From Anopheles merus (Eukaryota > Arthropoda > Insecta > Diptera > Culicidae), in assembly GCF_017562075.2 (NCBI RefSeq), contig NC_054085.1, positions 16,471,818-16,535,817 of the forward strand: a DNA stretch of 64,000 nt, given 5' to 3'. The stretch's first letter is position 1, and each line of letters begins with the position of its first letter. Both the position numbers and the translations under genes were made by a program. This document shows, in pieces, positions 12,561 to 24,300 of the stretch. The notes beneath the pieces were generated by a model that made no database searches, was not told the DNA's origin, and saw only the letters and a list, made by a program, of their open reading frames with translations.

Positions 12561-13141
12561 TGTTGTTGCGTTAATTACCCAATACGCTCCGCCGCTCGTT
12601 GCATCCATTACGATTCGCACAGTCCCATCTTCACACACACGCGCACGCACACTCTCCCTCCCCCACACAGAACACACACAGGCGCGCGGGGGTCGTCCTC
12701 GCCGCGGGGACTAAGGAGAACCCCTTTTTTGATTTGCTTTAAATTGGCCACCCTCCGGGGCTTTTTTTTCTCCGCCACCGCACCGTTTTCAGAATGAAGC
12801 ACCAGCAGCACTCACAATCACTAATTGCCACTTTCCTGTGGGGCCACCGATGGCACGATGTGAAAAACAATGTCCTCCCCCTTGGTACACCGTTTGGCGA
12901 GAAGAAAACAACACACACACACGCACGCACGCACGAAAGCGAAAAATAATAAAATACACTTTTCACACAGCACAACTTTTTTTTTAATTCCCAAATTACC
13001 CCTTTCTCCTCCTTTTTGCCTTTTCCAACAAAAACACTTCTTAAAGAAGAAAGAACACACGGCACACGGAGATTATTCGTTCACAACTTTCGGGGTCGGA
13101 ATTTTCGGTGCTTCTGTGTGTGTCTTCTTTCTTAGTAGGCG

Positions 13142-13153
13142 GCCGCCATCTTG
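13142..13153 (+). promoter_or_regulatory. YY1/Pleiohomeotic-like site
   Basis: GCCGCCATCTTG matches the YY1/Pho consensus as I know it. A second copy in the opposite orientation (AAGATGGCGGAC) lies at 13604-13615. Both are in the GC-rich zone upstream of plexin. Binding is inferred from the motif only. Confidence 0.4.
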
Positions 13154-13603
13154 CCTGCCCCGCTGCTTGTACGGAATGGCTTGTGTGCTGTAGCCTCCCA
13201 CACTACCACCACCTTCTTCTTCTTCTTGCGCTTCACTGGGCAGCACTGGTCGCGAGACACGGGTCGTATTTCGGGTCGACTGGTTCGGAGGCGTTTTTCA
13301 CTGACAATTTCCACACCGTTCCGCACCCGTGCGCGATACCGTGAGCGTTCCTGCACGCTTTCCACCGTACCGAAGGCACCGAATTAACCGAATTTCATAC
13401 ATGCACGGCCGAGCGCAAAAAGCTGTGTGGCACCAGCTCCGGAGTTGAGAACACACACAAACGCAAACGCCACCACCGCTGCGCACCTTTTGCCTTGTGG
13501 TGCCGTTTTTTTCTCCTATTTGTTTATGGCCAAACTTGTTTATGACAAGATTAATAGATTCTTTCCCTTTATTCTTGCCGCTCTCTCTCTCTCTCGCAAA
13601 GCG

Positions 13604-13615
13604 CAAAGATGGCGG
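13604..13615 (-). promoter_or_regulatory. YY1/Pleiohomeotic-like site, opposite orientation
   Basis: AAGATGGCGGAC is the reverse complement of the YY1/Pho core GCCATCTT. It is paired with the site at 13142-13153, about 460 bp away. Its position between the plexin leader region and the canopy 3' end fits a promoter-proximal element, but nothing in the sequence proves use. Confidence 0.4.
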
Positions 13616-13932
13616 ACGGGCATCGGGTTGACGTTTGCTTCGTTCAGTTGGTCCGTCGCGGCGATTGCCGTTTTCGTTCAGCTGCGAGATTTGAATTGGC
13701 CGTTGGTGGGGCGCAAGAGGGAAATTTGTCAAAAATTTCCTATTTTTATGCAGTTTTATACAAAATATAGATCATTACTTACTAAGAGAGTGAACAGCTT
13801 AATAATAATTCCATGATAAGCACTTTTGAAGCAATCAAAATAACAATTGTGTGACAAAAGAATAATTGTGTTTAAAATGACACCCAAACCAAAGCCCAAA
13901 TGCGATTTTAATTCGACCGTCCTTTGTTACAC

Positions 13933-13938
13933 TTTATT
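13933..13938 (-). terminator. Canopy poly(A) signal
   Basis: AATAAA on the minus strand, 121 bp past the canopy stop codon. It is the first canonical signal downstream. Confidence 0.55.
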
Positions 13939-14058
13939 CACACCTTTGTTCGGAGATTTTGTTCACAATTCGAACACGTGGCAGTGGCCGCCATTATTTA
14001 GCTTAATGTAATATTCTATAATAATTTCCGTCGCTTGCTATTTAGCTTTCCGCTTCCC

Positions 14059-14796
14059 TCACAGCTCCTCTTTGGCATCCTGCTGCTTCTTTTCCTCCAG
14101 CTGCTCGTACAGGCACTGGTGGTTGCCGTTCTTGAGCACATTGTCTTCGCACAGGTACTCGATCAGCGGTTTCTGTTCCTGCTTCTCAAAGTACCACTTC
14201 TCGATCACGTCCTCGTACCGCTCGATCAGCGTTTCGCACTGCGTCTTCATCTGCGTTATCTCGGCCGACGGTTTGTCCCACAGCTCGTACGGGATGCCCA
14301 GGTCCACCTTGACGCCCTTGTCGACCAGCCCGTGCAGCGTTTGGAACGTTTGCGACATGCCCTTGGCAAACCGTGTGCTGTCCTTACGCTCCTTGTGTAT
14401 GTTGTACTCGAGGATGCGCTCGCACACGTTTTCGAGCGTTTCGAGCAGCCGCAGCTCGCTCCGCCGGTACTCGGTGCGCTTCTTGGGCTTCACATCGTCC
14501 ACCGAGTAGCTGCGAGGTAGGCAAAAACAAACAAGCAAAAACCATACAAAGGGTACCATTAACATCGAAAAGCGTGGAGGGTAGAAGAAACCGGAAAACT
14601 GATCGACCTACCCGAGCTCGATGACGTCGTGCGAGCGGCCCGTTTCGCTGAGCCGGGCCTGCAGTTCGGTGGCGAGTATTTTGCACGCCTCGCAGCGATC
14701 CGCATACTTGACGCCTTCGTTCTCCTCCGGTCCACCGTACGTCGCGGGGATGAGTAACGCAGCAAGGGCGAAAAGTGCCAGCACTGTATGCTGCAT
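14059..14796 (-). CDS. CNPY4: Canopy-family ER saposin-like protein (CNPY3/4 type)
   Basis: Canopy proteins are small ER residents with a saposin-like fold that assist folding or trafficking of membrane receptors (vertebrate CNPY3/4 act on Toll-like receptors). Two exons, 14796-14612 and 14509-14059, join to give 211 residues. The start is chosen from GCCGCC before ATG and from the signal peptide it opens (residues 1-21). The mature part carries the family's six cysteines, in ADRCEACK, ENVCERI, TQCETLIE, YLCEDN and HQCLYE. The protein ends KQQDAKEEL, and the final KEEL is a KDEL-type ER retrieval signal. It is slightly shorter than the human members (about 250-280 residues), which have longer charged tails. 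The CNPY3/4 group is clear; 3 versus 4 is not decided. Confidence 0.9.
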
Positions 14797-17700
14797 GGCG
14801 GCTGTGCGATCGGCAACAGCTGATAGCGAATAATTAAGAAACGAGGCCTAAGATGCCTCCGAGAATGCTACGTCGCCTTTCCGCCTCCCTCCTTATCAGA
14901 CGATCCACCACGACAGCACCGCAATAAGGATTGCCGGTTTGTTCTGCAGGAAAGCGTTTTTCCGATTTGCTTTCTATTGGGGAACGTGATTTGGCCCTTT
15001 TGGCAATCGCTTGATGCACACACACACACACGAACTCCGTCGGGTTGGGATTTAAACTGCAACTAACTTCTCTCTCGGCAGCAAAACACACACTGCTTGT
15101 TGGCTGCATCAGACGGGGGTAATAATAATAACAACATAACCACAAATACGACACGGTCAAACGATGAACTTTCGAACCGGGCGCTGTAAACCGAACAAAC
15201 TGAGTCAGAATTTGTGTTGTTTTGATTCAAGGTGTGTACACCCGAAAAGGTGCTTTCCTTCTCTATAAACACCTTTACCTTTACCTAGAAAAATGTAAAC
15301 AAAGCAAGACGAGCGCACACGGACAGTTTTCCTTCTAGGTTTGGCTATCCGGATTTGTGCGTTTGAGAGAAAAGAAAGAAAAAAAAAACTCACGAAAAGA
15401 AATGCGTAAAAAATAGCCCTTCCCGTCTCGTGCTCCGGAAAGTAGGTCACAAGGTCTAGTGCAGTGGGTTTACATTTTTAAAAATAGTGCAAAGGGTTTT
15501 GCTATTTTTAACAAAAAGGGTAATAGTCACATACACATACAAATTATGTCACTGTCGATTCGTGCTGGTCAGCAGGGAGGAAGGAGATCTATTGCGCATC
15601 GGCATTCGGAGTTCACAAGAAAACGCGCGTTCCTTGGCATCTCACGAAACCATTTGCATCCTCCATTCTAGTACGTTTTGATGTTTTTTTTTTATACATA
15701 AAAGCAAACCACCGTCACCGAACGACACTGTCCTAAGGGTTGTTGTGGGGGTTGTGTTTTTTTCCATCCCCTCCCGCAATTTGTACTTGCCAGTCTAGAG
15801 TGAGAGAGAAAGAGAACCAGCTGCTGCCAGACTCGAGTCGCCCCCAGACAGTGTGTAGCGCGGCGCTCGCAGAGCATTTCGCGTTAAAGTCTCGCGCGTG
15901 TCGTGTCGTGCTTGCGCGTAGAGTTAACAACAACAAACAACACCTTCCTCTTGTACGGTGGCTTGGTGTAGGAAGGGTTCGGGGTAGGCAGGAACACAAA
16001 ACAATAAAGAGTAGTGTCAATTAAATTACCTTTCTTCCGGAAGTTATCCGTATCGGAAGCGCAAACCACCACACACCGTCTCTAATGTGCCAAAAGAGAA
16101 AGTCCAGAATCACGTCGAGTGTCCCCTCCCGCGTGAGTGAGGCAACAGCAAGAAGAGAAGGTGGAGGAGGTGGTGGCTGTTGCTGGGAAGGAAAACGCAA
16201 AATTAACATGTTGACATTGAACACGGCGGCGGGCTGGGTTGCTTAGATGCTGCTACTACGACTCTCCTTTCGTTGTTTATTTTTGAGCACACACACACAG
16301 GCAATGGGTTTAGAAGGGCAGAAATCGAATGTGTGTGAAAAGGGAGCAACATTTCGGTCTTAGTTTCGTGTTTCGGCAGGCAGTAAAAAAAAAGAAAAGA
16401 AAAACCAAACAAACGGAAAACTGTAAAATTTTGGTGTTTCGATTAAATTTGAGTGTGAGTGTACGTGCGTGCGTGTGTAATTAGTGTGTCCTCGATCTGG
16501 CCAGGCACGCGAACGTTATTTACCGAGCGCCGAGGGTAACACACACAAACACAGGGCTGCCATTCAAAATTAACCGTCAAATCCAAATCGGATTGTGCGT
16601 GAAACGGGCCTTATTGGTGGAAAATTCATACACCCCGCAAGTGACGAAATCCCCGTGACACACACAAACGCAGGCATATCCGTGGTGCGAGTGTAATAAA
16701 CAGAAAGCAAAAAATCGAACAGCACGAGCCCCAGAAGGAAACCTGTTTTTGCGCTGAAGCAAAAGAAAAGAAGGAGGTATTACTAACCACCCTCCCACAC
16801 CACACAGAGGGAAAGAAAAGCGCTCCCTGTGTATCGCCATTTGCAAACGAGATTGTCCCATGAAAGACACACACACACACACAAAGACACGCAGGGCATT
16901 CTAAGCATGCTGCGATCGATTTTCCAGAAGGTTAAAACACGGCGAAAAGCGTGCCCCAAACAGCAAGAAATACAGAGGGAAGGTTACCTTCCCTCTCGCA
17001 TTCATGGATGGTGGCCAAGGGGAGGGGGGGGGGGGTTGATGTTACTGAAGGGGTTGCAATTTTTTTTTGGAACGTCTGAGACGGACGGGGTCGATCGGTC
17101 GGTCGGTCGGTCGGTCGGTTGCAACAATATGATTGCGCCGTACGCCGTTTCTTTGTTACGTGATTCACCTTCGCGCGCGCAAGAAGTTGAAAACAGCGAA
17201 ACATTTCATCACACGAGCGACTGAGAGGAATGATGATGGAAAGGGAGGGAGAGGTGGCACGATCAGCTCAAAAGGCCACGAGCTCCCTTTCAACCCGTTC
17301 GGCAGTGCGGGGTGGGGAGGGATAGTTGGCGTTTTGTTGGCCTACGAACCGTGTGGGCCGTTACTGTACAAACACCAAGAACAACAGCTGATTCGTGGGG
17401 CTTTGGAACCACCGCGAAAACGCGCGTGTGAGACTCACTGTGTGTGCGTGCGTGTGCCTGTGTCGTGAAACCATTGCACGTGAGTGTGAGTGTGTGTTAG
17501 TGTGTCTCCATTCCGTGCTGCTTACAGTACCATCCAAAAAAGCATCCCTTTCCAATAGACACACTAAACACCGTTACACGATACCCGTTGAAAGTGACGA
17601 TTATTGTTTCCCATTAGTCTGTGTGTGTGTGTGTGTGTTTTTCCTTTCTGCTGCTGTTTTTCCAACCTCCCTCACTGCTCCCTCCCCCCCCCCTCTGCAC

Positions 17701-18366
17701 CATGCAACGGTGTATTGTATAATGTTGTATGGTTTTAAATAGTAAATAAGTGCAGCGAGCGATACACACCACACACACACCGCACGTTTTGCGGACAAAT
17801 TGGCGCAAACACGGGCGCGGGTGCAATTGGCGCGCGGTTCGATACGCGCAAGTGAAATCATAAACGAGAGCAATTGAGATCAGCGTGTGCAGCAGCAGGC
17901 GGCGTGTGTGTGTGTGTGTGTTTTGCTCGGTGTGCCCGTGCGCAGTTCGTGAAGAATGTCGGGTTCGGTGTGTGTAGGTGCCAGTCGGTGGTCGTCGGTG
18001 CTGTGACGTAGAAGAAGAACGTAAACAAAGCCCCCCAACGTCGGCTGTGCTGCAACGGGGGGTTTTTTTTTTGGTCGTGATTCGCTTCGATGTTACGCTT
18101 ACTCAAAAGGAGGTTTAGCACAGTTGGATTTAAAATTAAATCATCTCTAGCAGTGGGTTTCCGCTAGATAGTCACGTTTTATCGTGCTTCTCTGTTGTTC
18201 TCACTCTCTTACATCCAGACAAAAAGGGCAGCTGAAGTGCAAAAGTACGTGATTCGATTTGTGGAACTTAAAATAGTGAAAAAAGATAGTGTTCTTTGTG
18301 CGTGAGTGTGTGTGGGAGTCAATTTCTGTTAGTGCCCTCAACAAAAAAAAAAAAACAACCCCCAAA
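14797..18366. other. Region between canopy and TBCEL start codons; promoter/leader DNA
   Basis: Canopy reads left and TBCEL reads right, so this 3.57-kb stretch lies between divergent genes and should hold both promoters and their leaders. No protein exon is recognisable. It holds CA/TG runs (about 15017-15028, 16868-16881, 17622-17637 and 17904-17920), a GGTC tetranucleotide array at 17094-17118, and an A12 run at 18342-18353 shortly before the TBCEL ATG. Start sites were not placed. Confidence 0.45.
17094..17118. repeat. (GGTC)n tetranucleotide microsatellite
   Basis: About six tandem copies of GGTC, flanked by GGGGTCGAT and GGTTGC. A shorter array of the same unit occurs at about 52433-52450. 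Confidence 0.85.
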
Positions 18367-21300
18367 ATGCCAACCTTGCTGGAGGCGCTCGAGGAGAAGT
18401 ACGGCATGGAGCCGGACGAGAAGGAAGAACACGTGGAGGAGGAAGTGCTGGTGTCGATCTTTGTTCCGAAGCTGCCCCCGAGACAAAGGTAAGAGATGGT
18501 GTGATGTGGGGGATGGTTGAGGTGAAGGAAGGCAGCTATGCAACAACAGCATAACGAGCGGGAGGGGAATGGTCAATGTCATTGTGTTGCGGCTAACAAG
18601 CATGTGGATCGATGGTGCGAGAATTTATTTAGTTCGATTTAATAGGGAAGAGGTTGATTAATTAAGCTCAATCGGGTATCGGGAAGTTCATTGGTCGACG
18701 AGGTGGAGGCGGAAATGCAGACGGAAACGTTAAGTGCCCCCAAATGGTTAGTGTCTGGTAGAATTTTTATTATGATTTAGGTCGTAACTTCTTGTAGAAA
18801 TAGTTAAAAAAGTCAATTATTACAAGATTGATTGAAGAAGTTCAAACTAAATTGATAGAGATATTGTTCTGAGTTAGATTTCACCCTCCAAGACGATGTT
18901 TTTACTTGCTGAGCGAGAATTACCATTATCTGTACTAACTTCACTAAGAACTCACTTGGAGATATCTCTCCTGATAAAGATAAGACCAGAAAGACGATAT
19001 CTTCGATCTTTCAGATGATCCTCCTTACGATTTTAAGACAAATGTCTTTGATAAAGAAGAATTCATTTCGGTTTTGAGAAATTTGTTGTATTATGGTATC
19101 AAACGATTGATCATACATAGATCCTCAATTGATCTTCTTCTTTGGCTCAACAACCGATGCCGGTCAAGGCCTGCCAACACACTTGTGGGGTTGGCTTTCA
19201 GTGACTTATTGATTTCCCCCCATAGCAGGATAGTCAGTCCTACGTATGGCGGCACGGTCTATTTGGGGCTTGAACCCATGACGGGCATGTTGTTAAGTCG
19301 TACGAGTTGACGACTGTACCATGAGACCTCAATTGATCTACATGAATTTAAATCAAATTCATACACCTTTACTATACTGTATCATTGTCTCTCCAACTTC
19401 CCACGATCGTGTTCTTCAAATTGCCGGATAAAAGTAATAAGAGAAAAAGAGATTCGTTTGATAAGATACAGTATGTTTTCCCTTGGGGAATCGAATTGCC
19501 TTTTGTTTAGTATAATTAATTTGGAATGATATCATGATTGGAGGATTCAATTGTGAATAGTTTGGTCCATAAAGCTCTCAACATTTCACGATTTTTCGTC
19601 GGTCATATTCACTTCCACTCAACCTCTCTTAGGGCTGTTTTAAGATGATCTTGCCTTAAGCACACAAAATACTTCAAATAAATAATTAAGTATTATATCG
19701 GACCATATCGCCCGCAAACTGAAGTCTAAATAGGAGTCTCTTACAGATAGTTACTAGTTCATTGAAATGAAATAAACCATTGTAGCATCACAACACTTCA
19801 AAATTCTTCCCATGATGACTTCAGTTCGAACACAAACATGAAATAAGAGCTTCAAAAAACGCAATAATAAGTCTGTCTGCACCACTACTCACAATCATTG
19901 CTAAACTCTTTAGTCATTCTGGCGTCTCCAATTGCGTCTTGACCTTCTCGCTCGCTCATCGTAATGATAATCATCTCGCAAACTCTCATTAACCACACAC
20001 ACACTCCTTTTAGAGCTCCAAACGGGTGGTCAAACGAGTCATAATCCTTACTTTGCCCCCTCTTCACTGTTGGTTCTACAAATTTATCTTCGGGTGGGTG
20101 TGTAAACTCTCCTCCCCCTCAAACCTTTTTTTGCACACTGTGAAGCTCTGGGATTGTACAATGTTTTCTTTGTTTACCTTACCCCCCGCCAATGACGTTG
20201 CTGATGATGATGATGATGATGATGGTGAGAATATTTACCCGTGTCTTCTCGTTCCTTTCCACCACAGCACACCACAGCTACTTATACTGAACGATTGCAA
20301 TATCGATCGGGCCGGCGAGCCGGAAGATTTGAAGAAAAAGTGTCGCATCGTGAAGGAACTCGACCTGGCACAGAACAAGCTCAACAACTGGAATGAGGTA
20401 GGTTGGCGGCTGTGAGATTGTAACGAATTTATTGCACCACATTGTTATTATTTGTTATTTGTCTGCCGGTAGGTATTTGTCATCCTGTCACACATGCCGC
20501 GGGTCGAGTTTGTGAACCTCAGCCTCAACCATCTGACCGGGCCGATCCAGAAGCCCCCCGTCACGAAGATGGACCATCTGCGCAATCTGGTGCTGAACAA
20601 CACCAAGCTGGAATGGTGCAGCGTGGAGAAGCTGTTGCGCCTGCTGCCCGCCCTCGAGGAGCTGCATCTTAGCCTGAACGAGTATACGCATGTGCTGATC
20701 GACACGGTCAACCCCACCGAACGGTCCAACAGCGCCAACAGCGAGCGGGGCAGCACTGAAGGCAGCAGCGAGGGCACAGCAACAGATGCATCTAGCAATA
20801 ACAACACCCACGATGGGTCTGCCACTAGTCAAACGAAAGAGCAGCAGCAGCAGAAGGAGGTGGAGGAGGAAACCCCTTACGCCAGCTGCTCCTGTTCTAC
20901 GTCTTCCGCGGAGCCGCAGCAGCAGCAAACCGACGCGGAAGAACCGCCGCCATTACAGACCGATCCGCACGGTGGCGTCCGGAAGCTGCACCTGACCGGC
21001 AACTACATCTCCGAGTGGGGCGAAATATGTCGCATTGGGCGAGTCTTCCCACAGCTCGAGGCGCTGGTGCTAGCCGACTGCCCGCTGAGGTACGTAGAGC
21101 AGTGAGTTGTGGAATCGTTTTAGTTTGTTTTTTTTTTTCGTGTGCGTGTGTGTGTGATGGAAAAGATTACGTTTGTAGATAACAGCCGTGGTAGGGTGCG
21201 CAAACAGCTGGCCGACTGATAAGGGGCCATGGAAAAGTGCACGAAGGTGTCGGTATTTCTTTGTGTGTTTTGCAATACGGAAAAAGTGTCTGTTTTGTAT

Positions 21301-24300
21301 GGGGACCATTCGCCAACTCAATGAAGGCGTAATTGTACGTAATATTGTCTAAATAGTTTAAATACTTGATGGGAGTTTCAACAAGATCGCAGCTTTTTGA
21401 CATCAGGCTTTCTGTTCCCACTATCTGTCATTTCTTTATGGTGGATACAACGTTGTTCTTGTAGGCAAAATTGGCAGTTTATTCAAAAAAATGTTAGATT
21501 TTGTAGCAAATGCTTCTTCATTATTATTAATATAGTGCAAACGTTTACTGAAAACCATCGTATTTTGATGGAGTGGACGAAGAATGCTCTAGGACGCCAC
21601 GCTTCGCTCAAAAGAGGCGTTGCTCGTTAAAGCTCTTGCCGAATCATATCCAGAAATGCTTGGGAATGATCCGAAAGAAATGAGAAATTATATCTCCTAT
21701 GAACTGAAGAACCAATAGATGATGAACTGCGCTCCTACAGTACCTGTAAAAACGTACTAAGAAACACTTCAAACGGGAAGATCTATCCCATCCGAGTTAA
21801 AGGCTAGACCCGTGGCATTGCTCACCAAAGCTTTGCGGTGGAACCAGAACCAAATTCTATAGAAATGATCGTTCATTTTCTCGTGAAGAACCAAACTAAG
21901 CATAAAATGTGTGAAAGTTATATCGACCATACGAAGGGAATAGAGTCACCAGGCAGCAAACGCCCTCATGTGGCTGACTAGCCGTACTTTCCCAATCAAT
22001 GGCCCAGACATTGGTCCTTCGGATTTCTTTTGGTTATGGTTGATATACTGCTCGACGTTTGGTTTACGATCAAAACGCCTAGTTTCGGACTAGTTCACTT
22101 CGCCCAGTTACACTGCTACGTAACGTGATTTTGAAGTACTCCCTTATCTCGAAGATTTACTTCATAAGGAAAGGACTCTCAAACCTATTCTTGTTCACAC
22201 GCTAATATTCATTTTTGATCTGTACTTTGATCCTAAGTCCATTTTTTTTACTTCTATTCGCCCTGAAATTGCTCCTATAACCCATACAAATCTTGTAAGT
22301 AAATGCTGCACCAATATCAGATATTCAACCGTATCGGGGAACACGTTCGTCGAAGAACGTTTGTCGCTCATGAGTGGACAGGGTTGTATCACTAGATTGG
22401 GCAGTACAAAACCTAGACGGTTTTCTAATTTTTGATCATACATGGCTATAAAATGAGTGAAAATGAACGTCACGGAGAACTCGATCCCAATTCTTAAACT
22501 GATCCTAAACTCATACCGATCCCGGTTTTATACCTAGATCGAAATAGGTCTTGGAAATGATTCTGTTCTCATGCCTCGGTCCTGAATCCGTGTGTTTACA
22601 TTAGCCCTTACGAACCTTTCGAAACTGAGCTACTGGATAACCGCAAGTGATGGAAAACCCATCCATCGAACCCATCGTATCCTCAACTCCATATAATTTT
22701 GACAGGAGTTCGATGGGTTCGCTACTGGCGATTGGCATGTGTAAACAGGCGGAAACAGGTCTCGACATGGTACCGATCCTGGAACTGATTCCTGGACTCA
22801 TACTGATGCTGGAATTGAATCTTTGCACCGCATCTGGACTCTCTTTTTTATTCTTGTCTAAAAATTGTCCTTTCTCAGTCATCGAACGGACCGATAGTCT
22901 CGGTCTGTCCAGATACATTGCATTCTTCAATCCAGGAACTGATTCCGCTAACATTTGTGTCAATGAAGGTTTTGGATAGATTCGATACATACATTCAGCG
23001 TAAAAATGTGTGACCATTGGAAAAGAGTAGTGAAAAATGATGGATAATATTTCTTTTCCTATTTTTTTTGGAACAGTTTTCAATATTGAGAGCTTTATTG
23101 AACACTCGTGCTGATACTTTAGCAACAGCTGTCATATAATTGTGACAGCTTGTGCTGTTGCAGAAACATCTCGTGAGTGTTCAATAAGGCACTCACTATT
23201 GAAATCTCACTCAAAGAAAACAGTGTAACTCTTATACGACAAAGAGCATAGAAAATCCTATTGGATCCAAAGCGAAATGTTCCATTCCACGTGTTTGCCA
23301 TACGCTAACGCCCAGCCCACCCCATTAGAACAACGTGACAAAACACACACACAAAGCGCGCTCGGCTTATCCGCTTTTGTGTAAAAGGGTCTAAGTATAA
23401 TAAGGCCGGAAGCACAAACCATATGTTTGTTGATGGATGTCGTGAGAACAAAATTTCTTTTTTATTGCCATTTCTTCCATCCATTGCCCTTTGCTGGAGA
23501 ATGGGTTGAAAGTAAACTTCATAAATAAAGCTTTTTATGTTTCGAGAACAAAACCAAACCTGATGTAAGCTTGCGATAAATTTAAACTTTATAATTCATT
23601 CCGTGAGCAACACATTCGCGTTTGCTCTATTTTACCCCCCCCCCCCACCCCCCCTCTCGGTCACGGTCAGTTTAGCTTGTCATTTGCCGGTCATAACGTG
23701 AGTGATAAAAATTGGCCAGATTGGCTCCGATCGTCCCCGCTTGAAGCTGCCCTTTTTTTTTTTTAGCGAAAATGAATCATCTGAAGCGGAATAAATAAAT
23801 GCTACCATTTGGATTGGATGAAACACAGCAATACAAAAAAAAGGGGGTCATTGAAGGGGAGAGTGAGTATGTGTTGCGTGATAAAGCGCCAAGCGCGCCG
23901 CGGGATGTGCAATTCATTGTAACACTCCCTCCACCCTTTCGATACGCTTGTCTGGCGTGGTACGGTTGTTTAGCTGTTTGACATTGAGAACGGTGGCCTA
24001 ACGGACACACTAAATTGGTGTCGAGGGGCGGACGATTAGGCGGGGCCCTCCCCCTCCGTTTACGATCACTTTCCTCGATCGCTTGTTAATGGGCGATAAA
24101 GTCCATTTTTGATAATAAAAATTGTTGCAATATTTTAACGAGAAATTGTCTAAGATTTTGGACACCACAAACGCTCATTTTAAAGATTTCTCTTTCATTA
24201 CTAAAATGCCCTACAAACTAATTAATGATTTCTGTTTCTTTTTGTCTACTATCCCTCCACAGATCGCTCAAACCCACCGACCCTCAAGGCAACGAAAGTG

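Larger units (their letters stand above)
10904..14058. other. Plexin upstream region and gap to canopy; leader/promoter candidate rich in simple repeats
   Basis: No protein exon is recognisable. Contents: CAG run at 10943-10962, TG run at 11391-11410, G17 at 11597-11613, GA run near 11725-11740, CA runs near 12032-12055, 12911-12930 and 12634-12680, and a long triplet-repeat tract at about 12255-12560. CpG density is high, as in a promoter or 5' leader. Two YY1/Pho-like motifs occur at 13142-13153 and 13604-13614. From about 13720 the sequence becomes AT-rich towards the canopy 3' end. The plexin transcription start is probably here, but no exact site can be supported. Confidence 0.45.

Noticed and set aside
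17094..17118. GGTC array as a telomere- or origin-like element
   Set aside because: It is a plain tetranucleotide microsatellite, and a shorter copy occurs at about 52433 without special context.
21400..22460. Possible decayed transposase in TBCEL intron 3
   Set aside because: Short frames faintly resemble mariner-type endings (GPDIGPSDFF), but stops and frames are scattered and no catalytic order is visible. A translated search would be needed.
22601..23125. 174-codon minus frame in TBCEL intron 3
   Set aside because: It overlaps the hairpin element, shows no domain, and lies inside an intron of the opposite strand.
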